Shown here: in pieces, positions 1 through 7,375 of the stretch | Numbering within the stretch: position 1 is the first letter of the stretch | Layout of the letters: the number at the start of each line of letters is the position of its first letter | From: Bacteriovoracaceae bacterium | GTDB lineage: Bacteria; Bdellovibrionota; Bacteriovoracia; Bacteriovoracales; Bacteriovoracaceae | Length of the DNA stretch: 59,161 nt | Assembly: GCA_019752535.1 (NCBI GenBank) | Contig: JAIEMA010000041.1 | Coordinates: 1 to 59,161, forward strand | Direction of reading: 5' to 3' | Notes under the pieces: generated by a model | The model's database searches: none | Seen by the model: only the letters and a program-made list of their open reading frames with translations | What the model was told of the DNA's origin: nothing | Program-made: the position numbers and the translations under genes

Positions 1-13
1 AGTTAGGACATTC

Positions 14-1597
14 ATGGCCAAAGAACTTGTGATCAATCAGACTCACAATGAGTGCCGTATTGCGCTCATTGAGAATGGTGAGATCCTCGACTTCCTGGTG
101 GAGCGCCAAGCGCCTCACCGCAAACACGCAACCGTGGGCGATATCTATTTAGGTAAAGTCTTACGAGTGCTTCCCGGTATGCAATCTGCTTTCATTGATA
201 TCGGCCTTGATCGGGCCGCTTTCTTGTATGTGGATGATGCCTACATTCCGACTCTTGAAGAACAAAGAGCGGCGATGGAGAAAGCGCAGACGGGAGAAGC
301 TCCCACGCCAAGAAGATTGGGTGAAGTTATTCCCGATGAACTCTCAAGTCTCACAGAAACCGTGGATATGAAGTTTCGCCCGGATGTGAAAATCCAAGAC
401 TTCTTAAATGAGGGCGATGAGATTGTGGTTCAAATTGCAAAAGAGCCGATTTCAACCAAAGGCCCAAGAGTCACTCGTCATATCACGCTTGCGGGTCGCC
501 ACATTGTCTATATGCCTTTCATCGAACACACTGGTGTCTCACGCAGAATTGAGAGTGAAGAAGAGAGAAAGCGTCTCAAGGATGTGCTGGATAGTATTCG
601 TCCTGAAGGGTGCGGGATTATCGCTAGAACTGTCGCCGAAGGGCAGAGCTATAAAGTCTTAAAGAATGACTACAATATGCTCGTGAAGCTTTGGAAAGAT
701 ACGCAAAAAAAATTAGAGAAATCAAAAGCTCCTTGTGAGCTTCATCAAGATCTCACCTTTGTTCAACGTGCACTTCGGGACATCACCGATGAAGATGTTG
801 ATCAGATTGTTGTCGATTCTAAACAAGTCATGCGCCAGGTGGATAAATTTACCAAAAATTATCTTCCGAATCTTAAGGCGAAACTTAAAATGCATGACGG
901 AGAGATTCCTGTCTTTGAGCATTTGGGGATTGATCTTGAAATTGAGCGCGCCCTATCAAACCAAGTCTTCTTAAAATCCGGTGGCTCGATCAATATCGAT
1001 CAAACTGAAGCACTGGTTTCAATCGATGTGAATACTGGAAAATTTGTCGGTAAAAAAACGCTTGAAGAGACGATTGTGAAAACCAATCTGGAAGCGGTTA
1101 AAGAGATTGCTTATCAGTTACGAGTGAGAAATTGTGGCGGTATCATCATTATCGATTTCATTGATATGGAAAAGGAAGAGAACCGTCAGGCGGTTTACTC
1201 TGCTCTTCTTGAAGCCCTGAAGAAAGATCGCTCAAAAACTAACGTTCTTCCGATTTCTGGTCTTGGTCTGGTCGAGATGACTCGCAAACGCACGAGGGAT
1301 ACTCTTATTCGCACCATGTGTGAGACTTGCCCATATTGTGAAGGAGTGGGGAGAGTAAAGAGTGTAGAAACTGTGAGCTATGAGATCATCCGCGAAGCAG
1401 GGAAGACGCTGAAGCGCACGAAGGCGACCAAGGTCACCATTTTTGCGCATCCAGAAGTCTGTGCGAGATTATCGAGTGAAGATTTCGGCATGATTGAAAT
1501 GATGGAAGAGAGTTACCAGAAAACGCTCTTAATTCGAGCTGACAATAATTATCATATCGAGCAGTATGAGATTTATTCTCATGAGACCAAAGAATAA
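14..1597 (+). CDS. rng: Ribonuclease G (RNase E/G family)
   Basis: Single-strand-specific endoribonuclease that matures 16S rRNA 5' ends and decays mRNA in the cytoplasm. The 527-residue length fits RNase G without the long RNase E degradosome tail. An S1 domain occupies roughly residues 36-165. The catalytic metal-binding aspartates are seen as D338 (SIDVNTGK) and D381 (IIIIDFIDM), 43 residues apart as in E. coli RNase E D303/D346. The zinc-link is C439-P-Y-C442 followed by EGVG. ATG at 14 has AGGA at 6-9. The upstream neighbour is outside the window; the gene converges on the exchanger, with 6 bp between the stops. Confidence 0.95.
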   Translation: MAKELVINQTHNECRIALIENGEILDFLVERQAPHRKHATVGDIYLGKVLRVLPGMQSAFIDIGLDRAAFLYVDDAYIPTLEEQRAAMEKAQTGEAPTPRRLGEVIPDELSSLTETVDMKFRPDVKIQDFLNEGDEIVVQIAKEPISTKGPRVTRHITLAGRHIVYMPFIEHTGVSRRIESEEERKRLKDVLDSIRPEGCGIIARTVAEGQSYKVLKNDYNMLVKLWKDTQKKLEKSKAPCELHQDLTFVQRALRDITDEDVDQIVVDSKQVMRQVDKFTKNYLPNLKAKLKMHDGEIPVFEHLGIDLEIERALSNQVFLKSGGSINIDQTEALVSIDVNTGKFVGKKTLEETIVKTNLEAVKEIAYQLRVRNCGGIIIIDFIDMEKEENRQAVYSALLEALKKDRSKTNVLPISGLGLVEMTRKRTRDTLIRTMCETCPYCEGVGRVKSVETVSYEIIREAGKTLKRTKATKVTIFAHPEVCARLSSEDFGMIEMMEESYQKTLLIRADNNYHIEQYEIYSHETKE

Positions 1598-1603
1598 AAA
1601 ATC

Positions 1604-2572
1604 TCAAATTGTTGTTGTCACAAGATAACCGATGTACGCGATATAGGTGATTAATAGAATTGATCCTTCAATTCTATTAATGCGACCTTTTCCTATGAAA
1701 CCGTAAGCAAATATAAATAATAAAACTGTAAATAAAAACATGACTAAGCCATCCCTGTGGACAATATCTCCCCCAAAAGAGAGAGGTTTTACAGTGCCGG
1801 CTATTCCAACTACGGCCAGAGAATTGAACAGGTTTGATCCAATAACATTTCCTAAAGCAATGTCAGGTTCACCTTTTCGAGATGCCACTATCGATGATGC
1901 AAGTTCTGGAAGAGATGTTCCAATGGCAACAATTGTAAGCCCAATAGTCGTGTCAGGAATGCCAAGTATCGTCGCAAAGCCAATTGCCCCATATATTAAA
2001 ACTCTAGAACTGATAATCAGTAAGGCTAGTCCAATCAATAAATAAAAATAGGATTTCTTGATTGATGAATGGTGTAAACTCTGAAGCTCTACATTCATTT
2101 CCTGTGAGAAAGAATCGTTTTTATTTTGCATTCCATTTTTAACAGTCCACAAGACGAGAGAAACAAAAAGTAAAATATGGATAATGGCATCAAAACGACT
2201 AAGATGATAATCAAGGATGAGAAGTATTGAGATTATTGTCACTACAATTAAAATTGGAATTTCACGTCTTACGATTTGGGAATTGACAGCTATAGGCGAT
2301 AAAATGGCAGTTACACCTAAGATGAGACCAATATTCGTAATATTTGACCCAACAGCATTGCCCATCGCTATTTCGGAGTTTCCCTGATAGGAGGCCATCA
2401 TTGAAACAATCAATTCTGGAGCTGAAGTTCCAAATCCAACGATGATCATTCCTATTAATAGGGGTGGCACTCCATAGTACTTAGCCACCCCCGATGAACC
2501 ATCTACAAATTTATCAGCACTCCAAACAAGAGCGATGAGACCCAATACAACACATAAAACATACATTAACAT
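1604..2572 (-). CDS. CaCA-family calcium/sodium (or proton) antiporter, YrbG-like
   Basis: Inner-membrane cation exchanger of about ten membrane segments and 322 residues. Both signature alpha repeats are visible: GFGTSAPELIVSMMAS with GNAVGSNITN near residues 47-82, and AIGTSLPELASSIVAS with GNVIGSNLFN near residues 215-252. These repeats carry the acidic and Ser/Thr ion ligands. It is last of three leftward genes, 19 bp after the release-factor-like gene, so probably co-transcribed. The ion pair exchanged cannot be read from sequence. An in-frame ATG two codons in is an alternative start. Confidence 0.9.
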   Translation of the reverse strand: MLMYVLCVVLGLIALVWSADKFVDGSSGVAKYYGVPPLLIGMIIVGFGTSAPELIVSMMASYQGNSEIAMGNAVGSNITNIGLILGVTAILSPIAVNSQIVRREIPILIVVTIISILLILDYHLSRFDAIIHILLFVSLVLWTVKNGMQNKNDSFSQEMNVELQSLHHSSIKKSYFYLLIGLALLIISSRVLIYGAIGFATILGIPDTTIGLTIVAIGTSLPELASSIVASRKGEPDIALGNVIGSNLFNSLAVVGIAGTVKPLSFGGDIVHRDGLVMFLFTVLLFIFAYGFIGKGRINRIEGSILLITYIAYIGYLVTTTI

Positions 2573-2591
2573 TTAAAATGAACCTTATAAA

Positions 2592-3623
2592 TTAAGAAAC
2601 GAGAAGCGCTCTTCCTTCTGGCATGAAACGTCTTGGGACGACGTGCACATTAATTCCTTTGCCTATAGCTAGTTCAACAAGATCATCGAGTATGTCATCA
2701 TCTTTCGTATTTTTTTGTGATTTATTCAGTTTTGTAAATCCAGTCACCGGGTCTATTTCTCCGAAATAGATATCCTCAAGTGAAACATACAATTTTGAGA
2801 TCTCTTGATTTATTATTTTTGAGCAAACCATCGTAAGGTCTAGGTCAGAGCTTTTTGCTGTCTTAGAATAATCTGAGACCAAATCAGTGAAATATGAATC
2901 AACGTTTTTCAAAAGCCTCATTCTAGATAATGCTATTGCATTCCTTGGATAGCCTGAATTAAGTGAATCTGGCATGTATATGACTGGTAATTTTAAGTCA
3001 GCCCAAAACTTTTCATTGCTTAAGGCAGAAGACTCGAGTCCCGTAATCGTTATGAACTTCTCTTTACCATTGCTGGCCTCTATGACATCTCTTTTTATAA
3101 ATAAGAGGAATTCATTAAGTGTTGATTTAGAAATATTCTCAAACCATAAGCCTCTCTTCTGGGTTGAGGAAGGGATATAGCTTTCAATAATTTCATCTGA
3201 GTCGACTGAGATTCTGTATAGAGTGGCTCCACTATTATGAAAGTGCAAAAGCATGTTCTCTTGATGGCTCTCGATACAAGCGACAATGGGTTTTACGTGA
3301 AATGATTTTGCGACGATAACTCTTGGCTGCACCTTCATGCTAAGTGGAACAATCTTAATCATTTTGTCGGTATAATAGATGGCAATAGAGTGAGCTCCCG
3401 TGATCTTCCACCTCTCCCATAAAGGAGTTTCAAATTTCATTATTGGGTACCCATCTTTCTCTCTTAGCTTGTTGGCAACATCTGTTAGGGTTTTGAAAAT
3501 AATCGCAAAAGGGACCAGGTTCATTTTCATTGGAATAAATATTGAGGTCAGTGGTGCTTGAGAATTTGCGTACTTTTGAAGTTCTAAGAGGTCATATTGT
3601 AGGTTTTTCATTTTGGTCTCCAT
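2592..3623 (-). CDS. Release-factor-like protein of the bacterial archaeo-eukaryotic RF (baeRF) type
   Basis: 343-residue soluble protein without signal peptide. I see the order typical of baeRF proteins: an N-terminal domain, a segment FHVKPIVACIESHQENMLLH (around residue 110) like the FHLKPL...NDRYYVLALS motif, a middle segment reading as the usual GVDYLxPxYRE region (GKEKFITITGLE), and a C-terminal eL30-like end ELAIGKGINVHVVPRRFMPE. Relatives of this fold are eRF1/Pelota and the hibernation factor Balon; no GGQ tripeptide is seen, so peptide release is not implied. ATG lies 1 bp after the stop of the upstream small lipoprotein, which suggests translational coupling. Family call is from motif memory; the role is unknown. 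Confidence 0.6.
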   Translation of the reverse strand: METKMKNLQYDLLELQKYANSQAPLTSIFIPMKMNLVPFAIIFKTLTDVANKLREKDGYPIMKFETPLWERWKITGAHSIAIYYTDKMIKIVPLSMKVQPRVIVAKSFHVKPIVACIESHQENMLLHFHNSGATLYRISVDSDEIIESYIPSSTQKRGLWFENISKSTLNEFLLFIKRDVIEASNGKEKFITITGLESSALSNEKFWADLKLPVIYMPDSLNSGYPRNAIALSRMRLLKNVDSYFTDLVSDYSKTAKSSDLDLTMVCSKIINQEISKLYVSLEDIYFGEIDPVTGFTKLNKSQKNTKDDDILDDLVELAIGKGINVHVVPRRFMPEGRALLVS

Positions 3624-3624
3624 T

Positions 3625-3777
3625 TTATCGAATGAGTCTTTCTATATAGTTTTTTTCAATTGATTCTTGATCCCACTGAGGGCCAATACTGTGGTGTCTG
3701 CCTTGTTGTTGAGATGGGGGAATTGAAGAGCAAGAGAATATGAAAATAAATAAGGGTAACACCAAATACCTAGACAT
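3625..3777 (-). CDS. Very small putative lipoprotein (50 residues)
   Basis: Reads MSRYLVLPLFIFIFSCSS..., a basic start, a 10-residue hydrophobic core and a lipobox-like IFSC with cysteine at residue 16. The mature part would be about 35 polar residues rich in Q, S and H. An AAAGG ribosome site (complement of 3785-3789) sits 7 nt before ATG. It ends 1 bp before the release-factor-like gene. The lipobox is not ideal (F at -2), so it could instead be a leader peptide whose translation sets that of the next gene. No known family recognised. Confidence 0.6.
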   Translation of the reverse strand: MSRYLVLPLFIFIFSCSSIPPSQQQGRHHSIGPQWDQESIEKNYIERLIR

Positions 3778-3884
3778 AAAATTGCCTTTGTTATTTGGTC
3801 TTGTTCTTTATACCTAAACCGGGGTTTTAAGCCGTGCTGACGATTTAGGAACTCGTGATGAGTGAACTACTCCCCAATGATTAA

Positions 3885-3890
3885 ATTATA
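3885..3890 (-). promoter_or_regulatory. Possible -10 box for the leftward lipoprotein/baeRF/exchanger unit
   Basis: The complement reads TATAAT, a perfect sigma-70 -10 hexamer, about 110 bp before the small lipoprotein start. The -35 position has only an AT-rich sequence with no good TTGACA match, so this is weak support. The rest of 3778-3960 shows no gene. Confidence 0.3.
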
Positions 3891-3962
3891 GATGAGTGAA
3901 GGAAAATTAATATTCTATAATAAACAGAATGTTCTTCAGTTTTCTTGAAGTGTGATTCTCAT

Positions 3963-3993
3963 AAAAAAAAGCCTCCATCAGGAGGCTTTTTTT
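3963..3993 (-). terminator. Rho-independent terminator after the repeat protein
   Basis: GCCTCC (3971-3976), loop ATCA, GGAGGC (3981-3986), flanked by an A run (3963-3970) and a T run (3987-3993), so it can stop transcription in either direction. It lies 24 bp beyond the stop of the leftward gene ending at 4017. Confidence 0.85.
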
Positions 3994-4016
3994 ATTTCTA
4001 AAGTATAAGCGAAAAA

Positions 4017-4844
4017 CTAGCGACCTCTTCCACCACCGATACGACCTGCACCGTTTTGTGCAGCAACTTCATCAATCGTACGGTTTAAGTCCATAATCGA
4101 GCGGCGCGCTTCTTCAATCATTCCACGGTCAAGCATACGCTCGGCTTTCTTAAGGCCTCTCTGGATGTCACTAAACTGCATTGAATCCATCGTGATTTGA
4201 GTCGGCATTGGAGGATATGGATTGTATTGGATCCCTGCATTTAACAAACACTGGTTAGCTGAACTTGTGTTTCCAGAATTCGCCAAGTCATAACAGATGC
4301 TCTCGGTTCCATTCATAAAATCTTTGTTCGCAATAATCGCCACACAAGCAGCTCCATTCGTTGCATTCCAGCTAGCTACGCGTTCACACACGCGAGCTGC
4401 ACTTGGAACAATATAAGCATCACGAGCATTCTTTAAGGCTTCAACCGCCGCAGACGTGTTTCCAGAGTTTGCAAGATTGTAAGCCACGTTTAATGCTGAT
4501 TCATCAAATGAAGCATCAAGAGCATTGGCGACACATGCGATAGCATTCGTCGCATTCCATGAAGCCACGCGAGTACAAACGCGTGTGGTGTTGGCATCCA
4601 TGCGGCGATTCGCTCCAGTCTGCATAACTGAGAGAGAAGCGGATGTATTACCGGTGTTCGCTAAACCATAGGCGACATCAATAACGGCCTGATCAAAGCG
4701 TGAGCGAGAAATCACTTGAGCACAGCTTGCACCATTGGTTGAATTCCATGCGCTAATACGACGGCAAACATCAACTGGGCCATTGGCTTGGGCCATTGCA
4801 GCTGAAGAAGCGATAAGGGTTAAAGACAAGAGAAGGCGTTTCAT
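4017..4844 (-). CDS. Exported protein with three exact-period 63-residue Cys/Trp-Asn repeats
   Basis: Signal peptide of about 18 residues ending AMA. Three repeats follow, each beginning Cys-x-Arg-[Ile/Val], then W-N-[Ser/Ala]-T-N and a second Cys 14 residues after the first. The paired cysteines are C27/C41, C90/C104 and C153/C167, a spacing of exactly 63, which suggests one disulfide or metal site per repeat. Each repeat also holds an LAN[S/T]GNTS segment about 35 residues in. Residues 222-262 are probably helical and charged, and the tail is Gly/Arg-rich (GRIGGGRGR). Location is periplasmic or extracellular. I do not recognise the family. It stands alone, with its own terminator and divergent from the ribosomal operon. 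Confidence 0.8.
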   Translation of the reverse strand: MKRLLLSLTLIASSAAMAQANGPVDVCRRISAWNSTNGASCAQVISRSRFDQAVIDVAYGLANTGNTSASLSVMQTGANRRMDANTTRVCTRVASWNATNAIACVANALDASFDESALNVAYNLANSGNTSAAVEALKNARDAYIVPSAARVCERVASWNATNGAACVAIIANKDFMNGTESICYDLANSGNTSSANQCLLNAGIQYNPYPPMPTQITMDSMQFSDIQRGLKKAERMLDRGMIEEARRSIMDLNRTIDEVAAQNGAGRIGGGRGR

Positions 4845-4897
4845 AGGGGGCTCCTAGCTAAGATTAAAAAAGTTGATGCAATATATCATTTCTTCTA

Positions 4898-4918
4898 ACT
4901 CATTAAAATATAATGAGT
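4898..4918 (+). promoter_or_regulatory. Promoter -10 inside a perfect dyad before the S6-S18 operon
   Basis: TATAAT at 4909-4914 is a perfect -10 box. It sits in a perfect 8-bp inverted repeat, ACTCATTA (4898-4905) and TAATGAGT (4911-4918), with a 5-bp centre. No strong -35 is seen. A protein bound on the dyad would cover the -10. Confidence 0.5.
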
Positions 4919-4958
4919 AAATCTTATCCGTCGCGCAAACCTTCGAAAACATGGACTT

Positions 4959-5056
4959 CTATAGGGAGCGATGCTAGATTTCGTGCACATTTATTCGGTT
5001 TTCCACTCGCTCATAGCAATTAAGACTATGGGCATAATTATATCCCAGGAGGAACC
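4959..5056 (+). promoter_or_regulatory. Structured leader of the S6-S18 operon, candidate autoregulatory RNA
   Basis: CTAT (4959-4962) and GAGCGA (4966-4971) can pair with TCGCTC (5007-5012) and ATAG (5013-5016), leaving AGG bulged. GCTCATAG (5009-5016) can instead pair with CTATGGGC (5026-5033), 7 of 8 positions, so the two helices exclude each other. GGTTTT (4997-5002) can pair with GGAACC (5051-5056) next to the AGGAGG ribosome site (5047-5052). S6:S18 complexes are known to bind a leader motif in their own mRNA in many bacteria; whether this is a variant of that motif is inference. Confidence 0.45.
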
Positions 5057-5692
5057 ATGATCTACGAAACGGCGATCGTCGTGAAGCCCGATGCTACGGA
5101 AGAAGCTGTTGCTTCGGCCAAAAACATCATCACAGAAACAGTAAAAGAGTTCGGAGGAGAAATCCTTGTGAGCGACGCATGGGGTGTGAAGACATTCGCA
5201 CAAGCCTTTGAGTCAGGTCTCAGAAAAGGTAATTTCTTTTACTTCATGTATCAGTCTAAAGGGACTGCCAACATGGAACTTGAGCGTAAGCTTCGTATCA
5301 ACGAAGGTGTTGTTCGCTCAATCATCGTAAAACTTGGTGATGATTCTCAAAAAGATGAAATCGTTAAGAATTACAAAAACCCTAACCACACTCAATCTGC
5401 TGCAGCTTCTGCAAACATTGAAGAAGGTGACGAAGGCGGAGACGAGGGCGGCGGTGATAAAGAGAAGCGCATGTATTCAAAGCGCAAGTCTTGTTACTTC
5501 TCTGCAATGAAAACTTCTCCAGACTGGAAAGACCCTAAGTCATACGGTTGGTTAGTGAATGAGTTTGGAAAAATTTCTCCAGCTCGTATCACTGGATTAA
5601 CTCCTAAGTTCCAACGCAAAGCTTGCGATGCTATTAAGCGCGGCCGTGCAATGGGTCTTATCAGTTATACTTCTGGCGATATCGCTAGATAA
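5057..5692 (+). CDS. rpsF/rpsR: Fused 30S ribosomal proteins S6 and S18 in one polypeptide
   Basis: Residues 1 to about 100 are S6 (bS6): MIYETAIVVKPD start, WGVKTFAQAF, GNFFYFMY. Residues 101-138 are a low-complexity linker ending in an acidic Gly-rich stretch (EEGDEGGDEGGGDK). Residues 139-211 are S18 (bS18): KRKSCYFSA, GKISPARITGLTPKFQRKAC, AIKRGRAMGLISYT. The frame is unbroken. S6 and S18 normally come from separate genes and bind each other before entering the 30S platform, so a fusion is structurally plausible. AGGAGG at 5047-5052 serves the start. Met139 (5471) could restart S18 alone, but only weak GA-rich sequence precedes it. Neighbours YybS, L9 and DnaB keep the classic operon order; no ssb gene lies between. 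Confidence 0.95.
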   Translation: MIYETAIVVKPDATEEAVASAKNIITETVKEFGGEILVSDAWGVKTFAQAFESGLRKGNFFYFMYQSKGTANMELERKLRINEGVVRSIIVKLGDDSQKDEIVKNYKNPNHTQSAAASANIEEGDEGGDEGGGDKEKRMYSKRKSCYFSAMKTSPDWKDPKSYGWLVNEFGKISPARITGLTPKFQRKACDAIKRGRAMGLISYTSGDIAR

Positions 5693-5703
5693 TCTGAGGA
5701 ACA

Positions 5704-6672
5704 ATGACCACAGAAATCCTTCAACAACCTAAACTCGGAATCTCACGCTGGCTTCTTCTAGGAGCCTCTAGTGTCGTCCTATGTTTAAGTTATTTGATGG
5801 CCATCTTTACTCCATTCCCATTGGCGATTGCCACTGTGTTGTATGGACGTATGCGTGGCTATTCATTAATGTTGGCGGGACTTCTGCTTTGTGTCGCTCT
5901 TGGAGCTTCTGGAGTTCTAGATTACACTCTTGCTTCATCTTATTTTCTTTTGTCATTTTTCGCTGTTGTTATTTCTGAAACGATGTTGCGTTCATGGAAA
6001 CCAGTAAGGTCTCTCGTCGCAACTGGAATTGTCTTTTTAGTTTTATTTGCTGGTGGTCTCACTAGTTATGTAAAAGCTGAGAAGAAAACAATTATGGAAA
6101 TTGCGACAATTGAAGTTTCAAAAGTGATTACGAAGCTTGAAGAAGCAAAAAAAGCAGGAACATTTCAACAAGATCTCTCTGATCTTGGACTTGCAAGACC
6201 TGCTGGGGAAATTGCTCAAGAAATCTTGAGAACAATTCCAGGCTATCTTGTGATGGGCGTGTTTTTTATCTTATGGGTGAATACCTATTTAGTTTTAAAA
6301 GGACGTCGCCTTCTTCAGCCTGCCGTTACGCATGAGTTTGATGAAAATCATTTGCTCTCATTTAAAGTTCCATTCGCTGGAGCATATGTGGTGGCAATTT
6401 CTCTTGCTATGGCCGTTTGGGGAAATCAGCTCATCCCAGTATGGGGTGAGGTCATTGGAATGCTTTTATTGCAAACAATTGGTGTCTTTTATTTCTTCCA
6501 AGGTTTTGGAGTTACTCTTAACTTCCTCAACCATTTTCAAATATTAGGATTTCTCCGCACGATCTTCGTGATGGGTGTAGTCTTTTTTATTCCGTGGATG
6601 GTGGCGGTGTTGGGAATTTTCGACACTTGGTTTGATTTTAATAACAAATTTAAAAAGAAAGTTTCAAATTAA
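5704..6672 (+). CDS. YybS-like DUF2232 multi-pass membrane protein
   Basis: 322 residues with about seven to eight hydrophobic segments; a short charged stretch near residues 120-160 (KKTIMEIATIEVSKVITKLE) lies between two halves. The LPXXGVFYFFQGFGVTLNFL-like part near residue 255 and the position between S18 and L9 match the YybS/DUF2232 proteins found in this operon in Firmicutes and deltaproteobacteria. Function unknown; suggested only as an inner-membrane protein. It starts 11 bp after the fusion gene, with a GAGGA site at 5696-5700, and ends 9 bp before rplI. Confidence 0.7.
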   Translation: MTTEILQQPKLGISRWLLLGASSVVLCLSYLMAIFTPFPLAIATVLYGRMRGYSLMLAGLLLCVALGASGVLDYTLASSYFLLSFFAVVISETMLRSWKPVRSLVATGIVFLVLFAGGLTSYVKAEKKTIMEIATIEVSKVITKLEEAKKAGTFQQDLSDLGLARPAGEIAQEILRTIPGYLVMGVFFILWVNTYLVLKGRRLLQPAVTHEFDENHLLSFKVPFAGAYVVAISLAMAVWGNQLIPVWGEVIGMLLLQTIGVFYFFQGFGVTLNFLNHFQILGFLRTIFVMGVVFFIPWMVAVLGIFDTWFDFNNKFKKKVSN

Positions 6673-6681
6673 GGAGCTGTT

Positions 6682-7266
6682 ATGAAGGTTATCCTTCTCG
6701 AAAAAGTAAAAAATGTCGGCAATATCGGCCAAATCGTAAGCGTAGCTGAAGGCTTCGCACGTAACTTCCTTCTTCCACGTAAGTTCGCTTTAGTGGCTGA
6801 TGAGAAAAACTCTAACGTTCTTAAAGATCGCCAAAAAGCGCTTTCTAAGAAAATCGAAGCTGAGCAAGCTGGAGCAAAAGAAATCAAGAAGAAGCTTGAT
6901 GGCACAACTATTGAGATGATCAAGAAAGTCGGTCAGAACGGAAAACTTTTCGGATCTGTGACTACTCTTGATATCAGCAAAGAGCTTGAGTCAAAAGGCA
7001 TTCACGTTGAGCGCCGTTTGATCAACATCGAAGGTGCAGTAAAAAGCATGGGAACTTACGATTGTAAGGCCCGCCTTTTTGGTAACGATGTCGTTGCTAA
7101 CTTTAAACTTAAGATCATGATCGATCCTGTTCAGGCCGAAGAGTTAAAGAAAGCTGCTGCTGAAGCTGCTAAGCGCAACGCTGATAAGAAAGCGGCTAAG
7201 ATCGCTGCTGAAGCTGCTGCTAAAGCTGCTGAAGAAGCTGCTCTTGCTGCTAACAACGAAGAATAA
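6682..7266 (+). CDS. rplI: 50S ribosomal protein L9 with extended Ala/Lys tail
   Basis: Binds 23S rRNA and spans the L1 stalk side of the ribosome. The first 150 residues are typical: MKVILLEKVKNVGNIGQIVS, GFARNFLLPRKFA, the long central helix, then NGKLFGSVTTLDI. Normal length is near 150; here about 44 more residues of Ala, Lys and Glu (KKAAAEAAKRNADKKAAK and on) form a probable extra helix. AAGGAG lies before the ATG. An efficient terminator follows 27 bp downstream. Confidence 0.95.
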   Translation: MKVILLEKVKNVGNIGQIVSVAEGFARNFLLPRKFALVADEKNSNVLKDRQKALSKKIEAEQAGAKEIKKKLDGTTIEMIKKVGQNGKLFGSVTTLDISKELESKGIHVERRLINIEGAVKSMGTYDCKARLFGNDVVANFKLKIMIDPVQAEELKKAAAEAAKRNADKKAAKIAAEAAAKAAEEAALAANNEE

Positions 7267-7293
7267 AATTCTTACAAAAGCTAACGCTTTTAG

Positions 7294-7324
7294 AAGGCCC
7301 CGAAAGGGGCCTTTCTTTTTTTGT
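7294..7324 (+). terminator. Rho-independent terminator after rplI
   Basis: AAGGCCCC, GAAA tetraloop, GGGGCCTT (7294-7313), then a T-rich tract. The same 20-nt core recurs at 46692 and 47857. It should uncouple dnaB from the ribosomal genes at least in part. Confidence 0.9.
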
Positions 7325-7325
7325 T

Positions 7326-7353
7326 TTGGCACAACGTCCGTTGCTCGTATGCC
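7326..7353 (+). promoter_or_regulatory. Weak candidate promoter for dnaB
   Basis: TTGGCA (7326-7331), 16-bp spacer, TATGCC (7348-7353). Placed just after the rplI terminator and 22 bp before the dnaB ATG. The -10 is poor, so this is only a candidate. Confidence 0.3.
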
Positions 7354-7375
7354 TCTTGAATGGCAATCTAGATAA

